Origin: Cymodocea nodosa | Taxonomy: Eukaryota; Streptophyta; Magnoliopsida; Alismatales; Cymodoceaceae | Reading direction: 5' to 3' | Length of the DNA stretch: 64,000 nucleotides | Assembly (NCBI GenBank): GCA_036874045.1 | Contig: CM072337.1 | Coordinates: forward strand, 6,324,001 to 6,388,000 | Part shown: in pieces, positions 48,608 through 61,504 of the stretch | How the letters are laid out: each line of letters starts with the position of its first letter | How positions within the stretch are numbered: position 1 is the first letter of the stretch | Program-made: the position numbers and the translations under genes | Notes under the pieces: generated by a model | What the model was told of the DNA's origin: nothing | The model's database searches: none | Seen by the model: only the letters and a program-made list of their open reading frames with translations

Positions 48608-50620
48608 ATGGATAATTCTGAAATATTAGTTATGACTGAAGGACAGACCACTAATCATCCTCCTATGTTCGAAGGTAACAATTATGGCTACTGGAAATAT
48701 AGGATGAAAATATTCCTTCAGTCAATCAATTTCAAATTATGGCATATAATTAGCAATCCTATAGTGTTAGTTATGACTCCATATGATACTTGGACTTTTG
48801 ATGAAAAGGAGTGAATGACACAGAATGCTAAAGGTTTAAATATCTTGTTTTGTGCTTTATCTCATGATCAATTTAATAAAGTTTCTGCATATCAAACTGC
48901 ATATGAGATATGACATGCATTAGAAGTTGCTAACGAAGGTACACTAATTAGGTCAAGGAATCTAAGATCAATATGTTAGTACATAAATATGAGCTTTTTA
49001 AAATGCAAGAAAATAAATGTATCTCTGACATGTTTTCCCGTTTTCTTGAGATTGTAAATTCATTAAAATCTTAAGGTAATAAATTTGGGGAAAAAGACTT
49101 GATAAGAAAGGTCCTTAGATCTTTTACTAAAATTTGGGCTCAAAAGACAACATCTATTGAAGAGTCCAAAGACTTAAATACATATACTCTCGATGATCTC
49201 ATAGGAAATCTGACAGCCTATGAAATACAACATTTAGATCTAAAAGGGAAAAATCCTAGAAGGCATCTGGCTTTTGAGGGTGATAAAGTCTCAGAAGTCA
49301 CTAGTGACTCTAACAATGATTTACTGTTGTTGACCAGAAAATTTAAAAATCTATTGAAGAAACGCAGGAACTTCAGGTCAGTAAAGACATCTGGAGATAT
49401 GGAAAAGAAGTCATTCACAAAAGACAAAAGTATATACCACAAGTGCAATAGGCTGGGTCACTTTCGAACTGATTGCCCTCTCAACAAAGATATGAAAATT
49501 TCGAGGAGGAATTTCAGGAATAAGAAATTCAGAAAGAGAATGGCACTTAAAGTGACATGGGATGACTCTTCAACTTCACAAAGTGAAGAAACAAAGGATT
49601 CAACATCAGACAACGAATCCTCATCAACATCAGATTTAGAAGAAAATCTGGCAAATGTATGCTTTATGGCAAAATCTAGTGAGGTATCCTCTGATTAAAA
49701 TGCTAATTTTGATAGTTTTGATAGATTACTTGTTGAATACAATAGACTAGCCATAAAATATAAGAAAGTTAAAATAGAAAGAAAGGACACTAGGAAAATG
49801 CTAAATGAATCTGAAAATAAGATTGATTTTCTGAACTCTACGTTGAATAAATTTAAGGAAGAAAATCAAAGGCATGCACAGGAAATTTTAAAGTTCACAG
49901 AAAGAAAATTGCATGCTGATTGTGAAAATTTAATTGCTGATAAGAAGAAAATGATCTGTGAAATTGAAAAGCTGGAACTAACTATTACTGATTTAAATTC
50001 AGAAATTGATATGTTAAAGATTAAAGTCTGCGATCAAAAGGGTATATGAAGTAAATGGAATAATAGTCAAACTTTAACAAATGAACTTAGTAGTAAAATA
50101 TCAAATGTAGAAAAACATGGTATTGGTTTACACGATGCATCTTTTGAAAATTATATATTGCATGATGGTACTACTAAAAATAATGTCTTTATTTCCAGTA
50201 CTAAAAATAGTAAGAGAAAAACTATTCTGTGTGTGATTAAAAAGGGAGGAAAATATGTGCAAGTTGATAAAATGCAGCATATAGATGATAACACACGATG
50301 CAAGAATTTTAAAAGAAATTTTCAGAAAAATCAAGCTAAGACATTTGAAAATTTTAATATTCTTGATCAATTTTCTTTATATTTAAAGAATATCAAATAT
50401 TGGAAATCAAATAATGTCAGAAATGAAAATTTCAACTCTAGTTTACATGGAGATAAATGTTCTGATAATTATAACACTAAGAGAAAGAAACGCAAAAATA
50501 ACAATCAGAAAATAGATAAGTTGAAGTCTAAAAATATGGATTATTTTGATATGACTCTCTCTAAAATTCTTGGACCCACTCAAAAATGGGTCCCAAGAGA
50601 TAAAATCTCCTTTTGACTAT
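48608..50620 (+). pseudogene. gag: Sirevirus S-D gag
   Basis: It starts MDNSEILVMTEGQTTNHPPM and then GNNYGYWKYRMKIFLQSINF (48608-48814). A zinc-knuckle-like block (KCNRLGHFRTDCPL) lies near 49440-49480. An acidic serine-rich stretch follows, and a coiled coil at about 49798-50049 (ENKIDFLNSTLNKFKEENQR). The tail ends with GPTQKWVPRD before integrase. Gag forms particles, and Sirevirus gag is unusually long, as here. Broken, with several interruptions. Confidence 0.85.
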
Positions 50621-53600
50621 TTTGTAGGTACACAAATCAAAATGGATAATGGATAGTGGAGCATCCAACCACATGATTGGAGATATACGATTACTTACAG
50701 AAATAACAAAGACCAAGAACGGACAAAGACCAAGAACGAACAAGTTACCTTTGGAAATAAAAGTAAAAAAAATATCCTTGGGTCTGGCAATGTTTAGGTA
50801 ACTGAGAAATATTTTATAAATGATGTCTTATTAGTTGAAAACTTAGGTTTTAATTTATTGAGTGTTCCTTTTTTAATGAAGATTTATAGAGTAATTTTTG
50901 AAAAAGATTCCTATAAAATTATGGGCATGTGTACAAATGAAATTTTATTCACTGCATACAAGAAAGGATCTATTTGTATTCTAAATTTGCCTTCTAATAT
51001 TATTAAAGACAATGCTTGCTTAATTGCAAAATCGGATGAAGTCATTTTCTAGCATAGAAGGCTAGGACACTCAAACTTAAAATTATTACAAAAGCTATCT
51101 AAAAAGAATCTAGTTAGAGGTTTACCTAGTATTAAGTACTCGAAAGAGTTTGTGTGATGCGTGTCAACTAGGTAAATTACATAAAACATCCTTTAAAAGC
51201 TTAAATGAAATAACAAGCAAAAGAGTATTAGAACTAGTGCATATGAATTTATTTGGACCTACTAGAACAACCAGTCTAGGAGGTAAACATTATACTTTTG
51301 TACTAGTTGATGACTATTCTAGATTTACTTGAGTCTATTTTCTAGCTAATAAAACTGAAGTTTTTGAAATATTTAAAATATTGTGTAATAAAGTTCAGAA
51401 TGAGCAAAATGTTAAAATTCAAAAACTTAGGAGTGATCATGGTACAAAATTTGATAATGATCAAATGGACACCTTTTGTGAAGAATTAGGCATAGATCAT
51501 AGGTACTCATTTCAAAGAACTCCTTCACAAAATGGGATAGTAGAACGTAAAAATAGATCACTTCAGGAAATGTCCAGAACCATGTTAAATGAGAATAAGT
51601 TACCCTTATTTCTCTAGGCAGAAGCAGTTCATACAGCATGCTATGTTATAAATAGAGTACATCTAAGACCAATTTTGGATAAAACTACTTATGAGATATG
51701 GTATAATAGGGTTCCCAAAATAAGTTATTTAAAACCCTTTGGTTGTAAGTGTTTTATTTTAAACACTAATGAACGAGGAGACAAATTTAAAGCCAAATCA
51801 GATGAAGGGATTTTTGTTGGTTATTCCATTAGAAGTAAAGCATATAGAGTTTATAATAAATCAACAAAAACCATTGAGGAAACCATGCATGTGAAATTTC
51901 ATGAAAATTCTCATTCAGATTTAAGACATGCTGAAAACTTTGATTCAAAAATTCTCCCATAAATAGTACCTAATGATGTTGACAGAGAAATTGATAGATT
52001 ATCTGACAGAATAAGAAATCTAAGTTTGAATGATAAAAATTTAGAAAAAAATAATGTCATACCTATAGAAAATGTGGAACAACATAGAAATTGGCATTAT
52101 GCTTCATCTCATCCTATTGATTAGATAATAGGCGATCCTAATCAAGGAGTTAGGACTAGGTCATCAGTAGTCAACATTTGTGGTGCTTATTCATTTGTTT
52201 CTTTTCTAGAACCTAAGAAAATTGAAGATGCCTTAAAAGATGAATTTTGGTATTTAGGTATGCAAGATGAGCTAAATCAATTTATAAGAAATGAGGTATG
52301 GGATCTAGTTCCACCACTTGAAAATCAGTCCATAATAGGAACAAAGTGGGTATTTAGAAACAAAGTAGATCAAGATGGACATATAGTTAAAAATAAAGCT
52401 AGATTAGTTGCTCAAGGTTACAAGCAAGAAGAAGGAATTGATTATGATGAAACATTTGCTCTTATTGCTAAACTAGAATCAATATGAATTTTGTTAGCAT
52501 ATGATTGTTATATGGATTTCAAATTATATCAAATGGATGTTAAGATTGCTTTTTTAAATGGATATATAAAAGAAGAAGTGTATGTAAAACAACCTCCAGG
52601 TTTTGAAGATTCAAAACATCCTGAGTATGTTTACAAGCTTAAGAAGGCACTATATGGCCTTAAACAAGCTCCTAGGTCTTGGTATGAAAGATTATCTAAA
52701 TTTCTTATGGAAAAGGGTATTCTATGGGAAATGCAGATCACACTCTTTTTATCAAGAAGATCAAAAAAGATATATTACTAGTTCAAATCTATGTAGATGA
52801 CATTATATTTGGAGCAACAAATGATAAATTAGTTGAGTCATTTTCGAAAGACATGACTAATCAATTTGAAATGAGTATGATGGGTGAATTATCATTTTTT
52901 CTAGGCTTACAAATTAAGCAATTAGATCAAGGTACTTTTATTTCACAAGAAAAATATATTCAAGATTTATTAAAGAGGTTTGGTTTAGACAACACTAAAG
53001 CAAAAAATACACCAATGAGTACTATCACCAAGTTGGATAAAGATGACTCTAGAAAAACTATAGATGTAAAACAATATAGAAGTATGATTGGTCCATTACT
53101 CTATTTAACAGCTTGCCGACCAGATATTATGTTTAGTGTATGTACTTGTACTAGATATCAATCAAATCCTAAGGAATCACACCTACTTGCTGTTAAACGA
53201 ATTTTTAAATATCTATTAGGAACCATCAATTTCAGACTATTTTACTTTAAACACAGTTCTTTAAACTTAGTAGGTTATAGTGATGCTGATTTCGCAGGAT
53301 GTAAGTTTGAAAGAAAAAGCACCAGTGACACTTTTCAATTGTTAGGTAATTCCTTAGTGTCATGGTCTAGCAAAAAGCAAAATTGTGTAGCATTATCTAC
53401 AACTGAAGCTGAATATATAGCTGCTGCACTTTGTTGTGCTCAAATCCTATGGATCAGATAGACCATAAAAGATTTTAATTTAGACTATGAATCAACTAAG
53501 ATTTTCTGTGATAGTGGTTCTGTAATTAGTTTATCTAAAAATCTTATCTTACAGTCACGAGCAAAACATATAGAAGTTCGACATCATTTTCTAAGGGATA

Positions 53601-53740
53601 ATGTTATAAAAGGAAAAATAGTATTAAATTTTGTTCCTACCATAGAACAATTAGCAGATCTATCTACAAAACCCTTAGATGAAAATACATTCTCAAAATT
53701 ACGATTAGAACTTGGTATTTGTAGGTTATCTAATATTTAA
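50621..53740 (+). pseudogene. pol: Sirevirus S-D pol
   Basis: Order: protease/pre-integrase region (about 50640-51050), integrase zinc region (HRRLGHSNLKLLQKLSKKN, CDACQLGKLHK, 51055-51190), core (51200-51600, LVHMNLFGPTRTTSLGGKH), C-terminal part (51700-51950), RT (52260-52930, [65 protein letters not shown]), and RNase H (53080-53740, YRSMIGPLLYLTACRPDIM, YSDADFAGCKFERKSTSDT). Integrase before RT marks the copia order. Well preserved but broken, with about six or more interruptions. Confidence 0.9.
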
Positions 53741-55758
53741 ATGGTCCTGTTCATTGTATTTTGGTTTGTTATAAGGTAGTTTTAGAATTTAATGTCTTTA
53801 TTATTAAAAACAAAAAACAAAAAAACAAAACAAAACAACATATCTATTTTTGAATTACAGTTTTCTGTTAGTTAAGAATTTATGAAATTTTGATTTTTAT
53901 TGAAGTCAATTTATTTAAGAAAAATTCAAAAATATTACTTAAGGAAAAGTTAAATTGATTCAATGTGAGTGCCAACTATATTTTTGTTACTTATGTATAT
54001 GCTATTATAGAGATTTTAACAAGAAAATACATAGAAAGTATGTACTTTTTATTAAAGGAAAGTTATTAACATTTTGTTAGAAAAATTAAGTCTTGTGGTT
54101 GCCTCTAATTTAATTTACTGTCTTGTTTTATTTTTGTTTACTTTTTATCTGTAATTACTTAAGTAATTAAGTCTGTTGGGGGATCTGAAACCCTAGTCAC
54201 TTAAACCAACTAGTTTGGGATGTGCTGACTGAAAACTCATTTTGCAAGTAATTCAGATTATATTTAAAAATAAAATAAAAAATTACCTGTTCTCACTTGT
54301 CATTGAGTAACTGGTTATCTTTCCCTTATGCAAGAGATTGTGATCACATAAAAATATGATATTGTGGGAGGTAATACATAAAATATATATATATATGAAT
54401 ATAAAAAAAAAGGGGGCAATGTACTAAAGTTTAATTTATCTTTCAATGTGTTATAACAATCCTACCATAATCAATGCATATAATCCTTGTTATTTTTGTT
54501 ATTATCTACTCTTTACACATAATGTACGATATTTATTATCTTAAGTTGTGTACTCATTATTGAATTCTTTTCAGTTTCTGTAGGTATATCTGTATGAATT
54601 ATCTTTTGTAAACTGAATAAGATAAAAGCCAGAAAGTCTAAATTGTTAACTTTACTACTTATTTCTGTATTTCATTCAAATTAAAGAAAAAAAAAAGGAG
54701 AGTCTCAAATCTATTTAAGGCTTAGCATCCTCTTTAAGTAAGTTATTTAACCTTCTTAAGCCAAATCTACTTAGGGCTTGGCAACCCAGATTAAGTATGT
54801 CACAGATTCTTTACACTACATTTATGTAGGGGGAGCAATTTCTCGTCTAATAATTCATAACTTTTGAACTATTATATGTTTTCATGAAAGAATCTACATA
54901 AGTTCAAGAAATACACCTTAATTAAGTACATTTCTAAACTGTCGGTGACTTGCAGGTATTTTAATTGTTAAGTATCCAAATTTTCTATTGTTTCGGCAAG
55001 TTATATTACAAGTATCGGACAGTTGTGTTTTAAAACATTCAATAGACTATTTTATTATTTCCTGAAGTACACGTGTCGAAACCATAATACATGACTTAAT
55101 TAGATTTTCGATAAGTTATCTGTAACTCTCCGAAATGCATTTGAGCATCAGAAAGTTAGATTTGTAACTATCCGAAACATCTCTTTATTATAAAACTGCT
55201 TAAGTACACATGTCGTGGTCTAAATGATTGACTTAAGTTATCTTTCGAAAGGTTATCTGTAACTCTCCGAAATGCACCTAAGCATCGGATAGTAAGGTTT
55301 ATAAGTCTCCGAAACTTTCTGAACACCTTAAGTTCAAATTGTGCACGTGTTGAATTTCATTGCTTTATAATGTCTCAGTTGAAACTCGAACAGTTATGTT
55401 TAACTCTTTAACTTTTCACACCTATTCCTTCAAGAAACTAGAACAGTTATCATAAGTCTTCAAGTTTTCTCACTTTTTCACTTAGCTTGAAGTTATTTTC
55501 TTTATATGCACAGTTACGCTAAGTTTCTGCAATTATTGGTTGTAAAACTTATACAGTTATTGCAAGCACTCGAGTTATTTATCGGTAACGGATCTTCTAT
55601 TTATGATTTCAATGATTGAATCCGTTTATCCATTTATAAACTCGAAGAGTTATGAATGTTTTCCTAACAACCTTTCGTGTTTGTACCTTGGTAAAACCCT
55701 AGTTTCACAATCTTTCCTTCCACTAAGTTCTACAGTGCAAAGCGAAGATTAATCAACA
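53741..55758 (+). other. S-D spacer between pol and env-like ORF
   Basis: About 2 kb non-coding, colinear with the S-A spacer. It contains a purine run (TGTAGGGGGAGC, near 54824), then a segment (about 54850-55330) resembling the gypsy G LTR, including ACACGTGTCGAAACCATAAT and repeated CGGATAGTTA-like motifs. No gene. Confidence 0.7.
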
Positions 55759-58738
55759 ATGTCAGGACGTGGTAGAATGACCAAAGTGCAGAAAAGAGAG
55801 TTGGAACTTCAGAAAATGCAAAATGAAATCAACGACATCTATTCAAGGTATACTTTTCAAATGAAATATAGCATGACATAAGAAAAGCTGCTCAAGATGA
55901 GAAAAATTTCTATTGAAAATTTATTCGAAATTATGCTAAAACACAGTTTAGACTAAAACAGACTGAACTTTCCGCATTGCATTTATGGAAAAGAAATTTA
56001 CAACCTAACCTTGCAGTTGTAAGTTTTGGACATGTATTAGAGACATCGGTATAGTCTATCACTTATTATGGAAAGAAGTAGGGACCAATGATCGAAAATG
56101 CAAACAGGGAATTACAATCCTTGTATTCCCAACATTATTTTCCCCCAACTGTTTTAGATGATATTAAATAGTATATCGATGAATAGAAAACTACCATTAA
56201 CAAAATGGGCCTTCGAAGTGAAGGACAAAGAGTTTATCAACTCAAAATGGCAGAGGTGGAGAGCTTAAAACTCTATATTCCATTATTACCACCTAGGCAT
56301 CATGGTGAAGGACCATCAAGATAACAGGTGCCTTTAATAGGAGAAATTAAGACAATTTTAGAACCTCCTGAACAACCTAAAACACTGTAGACATATAGTC
56401 GGACAAAGAAAAAGACAATTGAATATTTTGGACTAACTGTAGGTGTACAAGGAATATTGCAGCAAAAAGAAGAATCAGTGAAAAATGGAAAACTATACTC
56501 CATTGCAGAAGCTGGACAAACATTTTTGTCAAAAATCCCAACAGATGTGACAAATATTGGCTTACAAGCATATACTCTAAGGTATTGTGTCACATTAGTG
56601 CATAATGTATCTTTTAATACAATGGACAATTTTTCACACAATGCTGCAAGCACACATTCTTTTCCTACAGAAAGTGAGAATGTAGGAAATTTTGATGATA
56701 TATATACAGATGATATCAAATTTGATGATATTATTGATGACATAGACACTAAGGTAGTGACATCCCTTGGAAAGTTTGTTTTCTGGTAGTAGAGGAAAGC
56801 TAGAAGAGTTTGGTAGAGATACACTTCTCGTTTATGATGTCTTAGTAGGATTAAATGCGTATTCAAGTTTAATTACTGCATTGTTCTCTTAATTTCAGTT
56901 TACATTCACTTGATTCGTTGGGACCATACATAGGGCTTCCACAAGAGTGGTCGACACCTATGTATGGTATACTTGGCACATATGAATGTGAAGTGTTGAT
57001 TCAAGGAGAAGAAGAGGAGTATAAGAACTTGGAAGTATATTGTGTTGAATTTCTTCTTAATGAAGAACCTCTCATTTACCTTAGTTATTAATTTTAATTT
57101 CAGTAGTTAGCTGAATTTGTTATATCTTATATTGATCACATTTTGTCCAAATCAATCTCCAAAAAGAATTTTTAATGCAAGTAGTATAGTATAGTTTAGC
57201 TAGATTAGCAAATAGCATAGTTGCATGCAGTTAGTATAAATTAGAATAGAGTAGCATAGCCTATTGAATCTTGGTATTTTATTTTTCTTTCCTCAATTTT
57301 TATGCATTGATATAACTTCTGAAATCATGTGGAACTTGTGTGCATGTTATAATTGAATGGGTTGATAGATTTACAAGTAAAGAAATTGATTCACATCACC
57401 ATTTTCCACTACACATTACCTTGAAACTGCATGATTTGTGAGCTTGCGTTAATTTTGATTATTATACATTCACATGTCATTAATTTACTGAAGTATAGCT
57501 AAGAGCTTGAAGAACAAGTTGAGTAATAATTGATTAAGTCATAAACACAATCCTTGTGGAAGAATGACTTGTATTTGCCATGTTCACCAAAGGAAATGTG
57601 CACTTGCAGTAAAGCTTGAGCTAAAATATAGCTCAACAATAATATTGAAACAAGTCCCAAATCAGAACATCATGACAGGAAAATACCTAATCCTGAACAG
57701 AGTTTAGATGCAAATACACTATTATGGTTCAAAAATAATTCATGTAATGACAAATTTCAAACATATAAAACTTTTACAGTTTTATATTCAAGACCAGTTA
57801 AGTTTGAAGGGATGGCACACATACGTGAACTGTTTGAATTTCAAGGCTTGTTGACTCTACTTCCACAATAGCCAGGCTATCTTGCTATACCCGAACTTCT
57901 CAGTTGTTTTTACTCAAACTTAACAGTGGAAGAAGGTATTCTTGTTTCTAATATACAAGAAAATGACATATATTTAACTCCAGATTTACTTCATCAAGTA
58001 CTTGGTCTGAAAAATGAAGGAGTTAAATTATCAGAATGAAAACAGGTTTATCGATTGGGATGGGACATTACAAGTTTAACCAAAGATCCAACTACCAACA
58101 AAACATTGACATTACTAAATGACTTAAATGGCCAAGCATGTTTTACTGCAAAAATATTGCATTCTACATTGTTTCAGAGGTTTGGTCATGGGGCAGAAGT
58201 TGGCAGATGTTGTCTTTATACTACATACGCATTAATCAACCATATATAGGTGAACTGGTATGATATTTTTATTTCTCATATCTTACATTTGCAGAGTAAA
58301 TTATTTTATGGTGATACAATTTTGAGAATTGTGGCAAGTCAAACAAATATTACACCTTCGCCACAGAAAAGATTAAAGTCAAGATCTTTCTCTGCAAAGG
58401 AACTCCAAAAATACCAAGAAGCAGATACATCTATTCTCAGACAACAACAACAACAGGATCGGCAAACACACTAACAATCCACACAATTTATAGAAACACA
58501 GCAACATACAGATATACAACAAGATATACATATAGATATACAACAAGGTATAAACAGAGAAATACATACAGGTATAGATACAAACATACATACTAAATTT
58601 TTACAGCAACCATCACAAGTTTCTTAAAATGATTTAGATCAAGCAGTACTTGATCAGATAAATAGAGTTAATATAGATATTGCAAAGAGAATTTCAGATA
58701 CTCTGATTGATATTTTTCGAAGACAAAGAGGCTTGTGA
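55759..58738 (+). pseudogene. Env-like extra ORF of S-D, interrupted by an A-type LTR piece
   Basis: Homologue of the S-A ORF. It starts MSGRGRMTKVQKRELELQKM (basic), with a block LKNGKLYSIAEAGQTFLSKI-type at 56457-56750. An inserted LTR piece (56749-57638) follows, then MAHIRELFEFQGLLTLLPQ (57812), SCFYSNLTVEEGI, LGLKNEGVKL, LNGQACFTAKILHSTLF, NWYDIFISHILHLQSKLF, and a glutamine/threonine-rich tail ending RRQRGL. Compared with S-A about 480 bases are missing around the insertion. Same putative plant transposon-protein type. Function unknown. Broken. Confidence 0.7.
56749..57638 (+). repeat. A-type gypsy LTR, last 880 bases
   Basis: It matches about 19303-20183 of the element A 5' LTR and ends ...ATAGCTCAACA at 57638. 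The first 650 bases of that LTR are absent. The left joint shares the bases CTAAG with the host ORF. The right flank ATAAT resumes the env-like ORF. Confidence 0.85.
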
Positions 58739-59064
58739 TTATACAAATTATGTATTACATGATTTATTTTTTGTAATTTGTAACCAAAAATATTATGTAA
58801 ACTGTTTACTGATTTTAATGTTACGTGATTATTTTTCATAGTTTATGATATTAAACAGTTTATGCTTAATCCATAAATCCTATTAATGTTTGAAACTATC
58901 GTTTTGATTAATATATACTTAGTAAGATATCCTTCTTTACATTTATAACACTTAACTTCCTAAAGGGGGAGAAAAGAGTTTGTTTACTTTTCTATATTGC
59001 CAAAAATGGGGAGATATAAATTATGTGACTTATTAAGTTTTGACATCAATAAAAAGGGGGAGAT
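58739..59064 (+). other. S-D 3' untranslated region with purine tract
   Basis: AT-rich. Three purine runs occur (near 58963, 59005 and 59051-59064). The last, AAAAAGGGGGAGAT, touches the LTR start. Confidence 0.8.
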
Positions 59065-60039
59065 TGTTAGGTATTTAATTTTGATGATATATGATTTATT
59101 AACGTATTTAAATAAGTCTACATAATCTTCTCTAAGTATAATAGTTAACAGATTATCAGAAAGTTTCATTTTTATGTCGGATAAATTAAAGATTTCCGAA
59201 GAGCTAGATTTGCAATAGTTAAACTTTCAGATAGTTAACGTTTCGTTTTTGTCGAATACTTTATGTTAAAAACTCGTATAGTTAAGTTATCTACACATGT
59301 GTTTTTAATGTTTTAAGTTGTCACGTGTTTTCCATGTGCATTCGGTAATGAAAAATCGAATAGTTAAATAACTGTTCAAGTTTTTATACACATGGATAGA
59401 TAATTGTTCGAGTTTTATAAAAGGACTAACGAACAGATAAGTTTCCTTGTTTAGTCACGTGTTTTGCAAGTGCAAAAACTCGAAGATTTAAAGGATAATT
59501 GTTCGAGTTTTTACAGGAGTTAAAGGATAAATGTTCGACTAAATCAAAGACTTAGAAGATATTCTACAAGACTCCAGGAAGATAAAGTTTCGATGTATCT
59601 ACGAGTGGAGATCGTGGAAACTCAAAATGTTAGTGAAGAAAGTGGAAATTTATTTGTTCGTTAGTCCTTTTATAAAACTCGAACAGTTATCTATCCATGC
59701 GTATAAAAACTCGAATAGTTATCTAACTATTTGATTTTTCATTATCGAACGCACATGGAAAACACGTGACAACTTAAAACATTAAAAACACACGTGCAGA
59801 TAACTTAACTATACGAGTTTTTAACATAAAGTATTCGACAAAAGCGAAACGTTAACTATTCGAAAGTTTAACTATTGCAAATCTAGCTCTTCGGAAATCT
59901 TTAATTTATCCGACATAAAAATGAAACTTTCCGATAATCTGTTAACTATTATACTTAGAGAAATATACCTAGAGAAGATTATGTAGACTTATTTAAATAC
60001 ATTAATAAAGCATATATCATCAAAATTAAATACCTAACA
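59065..60039. repeat. S-D LTR starts in head-to-head orientation (large inverted repeat)
   Basis: 59065-about 59640 is the LTR start in plus orientation; 59641-60039 is the same start in minus orientation. The outer 385 or so bases on each side form inverted arms around a spacer of about 190 bases. Both outer ends read TGTTAGGTATTTAATTTTG inward. The right end abuts the GTATG target repeat. Confidence 0.88.
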
Positions 60040-61504
60040 GTATGGGTACCAAAATTTATTTATCTTTGAATTGCAGAATTATATTGTTTAGGGGGAGTAG
60101 TTGATCTATAGCTCCAAACTAGTTATAACAGTAAAAATTTGGTATTACAAGAGGCACCATAAATTGGTAGAAAGTGCTCACTTAGACTAAGTGGAAATTG
60201 TGCCTAAAATCTTGATGCTTGAGGAGAGCAAAATCTGCAACAACCAGACTACAGTCACAAATTGCTCTCTACATATGTTTTGAAGGAATCTATTGAAGAG
60301 AGAGTTTAAGAAGCTAAACAATTGGTAATCAAAAGGCAATCAGTTAAGAATCAATTATGATATTCTGAAATTAATAATTGGCATCAAAAGTTGCATCAAT
60401 GATTGAATCATGTTCTTTAAAGGAAACAAGGCTTGCACGAGTCAAGTTGAATGACTACAAAAGCAAGGAAATCAGATTCATCAAAGGACAACCAAAATCT
60501 GCAGTAGACAGATTATAGTCTTCAAATTATCTTCTGCAAATAGAAGAACCACCTGAAACAAAGATCCAAGAGAAGATAAACGAATTGGAGTCAGAAGCTA
60601 ATTGATTGAAAATCTTTTATGATGTTTTTGATTAACAATTGGTATTTAGTTCAATTGGTATCATATATGACATTCATTTTGCAGAACAGGTGCAACAAAT
60701 TTGTCTGCAAGGAAAAGCATATAAGTAGGAGGAGAGCCTACTATATGAAGAGAATTCAGAATGTTACTTCAGTGCAAAATAAAAGTGTATAAAGAGGGCA
60801 TGCATATAAGGGGAGAGCCTATAGCTTGGTATTATAAATCAGAGAACCTCCATACAGATAGGGGGAGAGCATGTGGCAGAAATTAAAAATATTAACTGCA
60901 TATTTCTAAATTGCTACATTAACTATTGGCATTTCACTATTTTCAATTTTTATAGATGATGCAGTAATTACACGAAAACAAAGGAAGAAATATCACAAAT
61001 CAGGAGAGCAATTACTGACTTCTCAGATGATAGAATGTCAACAACTAGCATCAAACAAGGATTAAGGAAATTAACACTTCAATTGATACTATGCTCGAAT
61101 AAGAAAGAAGAAAAGCAGCACAACATTAAAGGAAAAGAATAAAATAGACTGCAATGATGAAAATATCTCAACAATTGAGGATTATAGAGATCAGAAAATT
61201 GGTATATCATCAGATACAAATTTAATGACAAAAAGGGGGAGAAGAAAATTCAGCAAAAGAAAATTGTGGAACTCCTTTTATCTAATGACAAAAAGCGGGA
61301 GAAGAATATAGAAAATTACATAGAAGGCAAGGGGAGCATTCCTAGCACATAGATAGAGAGAGAATTTAACTTCAATGTATTATATTCATTATAAATCTTT
61401 GCTTTACTTATTTTTTGTGTGACTGAATGTATAGCAACAATTTAGGGAGTGAAATACATGTAATGTAATGTAAAGGATTTTGTCATTATCAAAAAGGGGG
61501 AGAT
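60040..61504 (+). other. S-C 3' non-coding region with multiple purine tracts
   Basis: It resumes with GTATGGGTACC, continuing the gag linker of 45349. No long ORF follows. Purine runs such as AGGGGGAGTAG, GGGGAGAGCC and AGGGGGAGAGC recur near 60092, 60816, 60860, 61245 and 61322, and end with the tract at 61491-61504. Repeated tracts before the 3' LTR are a known Sirevirus feature. Confidence 0.75.

Larger units (their letters stand above)
45355..60039 (+). mobile_element. Sirevirus S-D, nested in S-C, interior inverted
   Basis: The unit is flanked by GTATG at 45350-45354 and 60040-60044. Both outer ends are LTR pieces in minus orientation (45355-about 45960, and 59641-60039), while the inner part is plus-oriented: LTR part (46053-48504, minus a nested solo LTR), primer site, gag, pol, spacer, env-like ORF, purine tract, and LTR start (59065-59640). 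This fits an inversion with one breakpoint in each LTR after insertion. LTR pieces differ by about 3-4%. It also contains an A-type LTR piece. Broken, with roughly ten or more interruptions. Confidence 0.8.

Noticed and set aside
28653-56748. A single 28-kb insertion splitting the element A 3' LTR
   Set aside because: The block ends fall inside two different env-like ORFs and there is no target repeat, so a simple insertion is not supported; kept only as a breakpoint coincidence.
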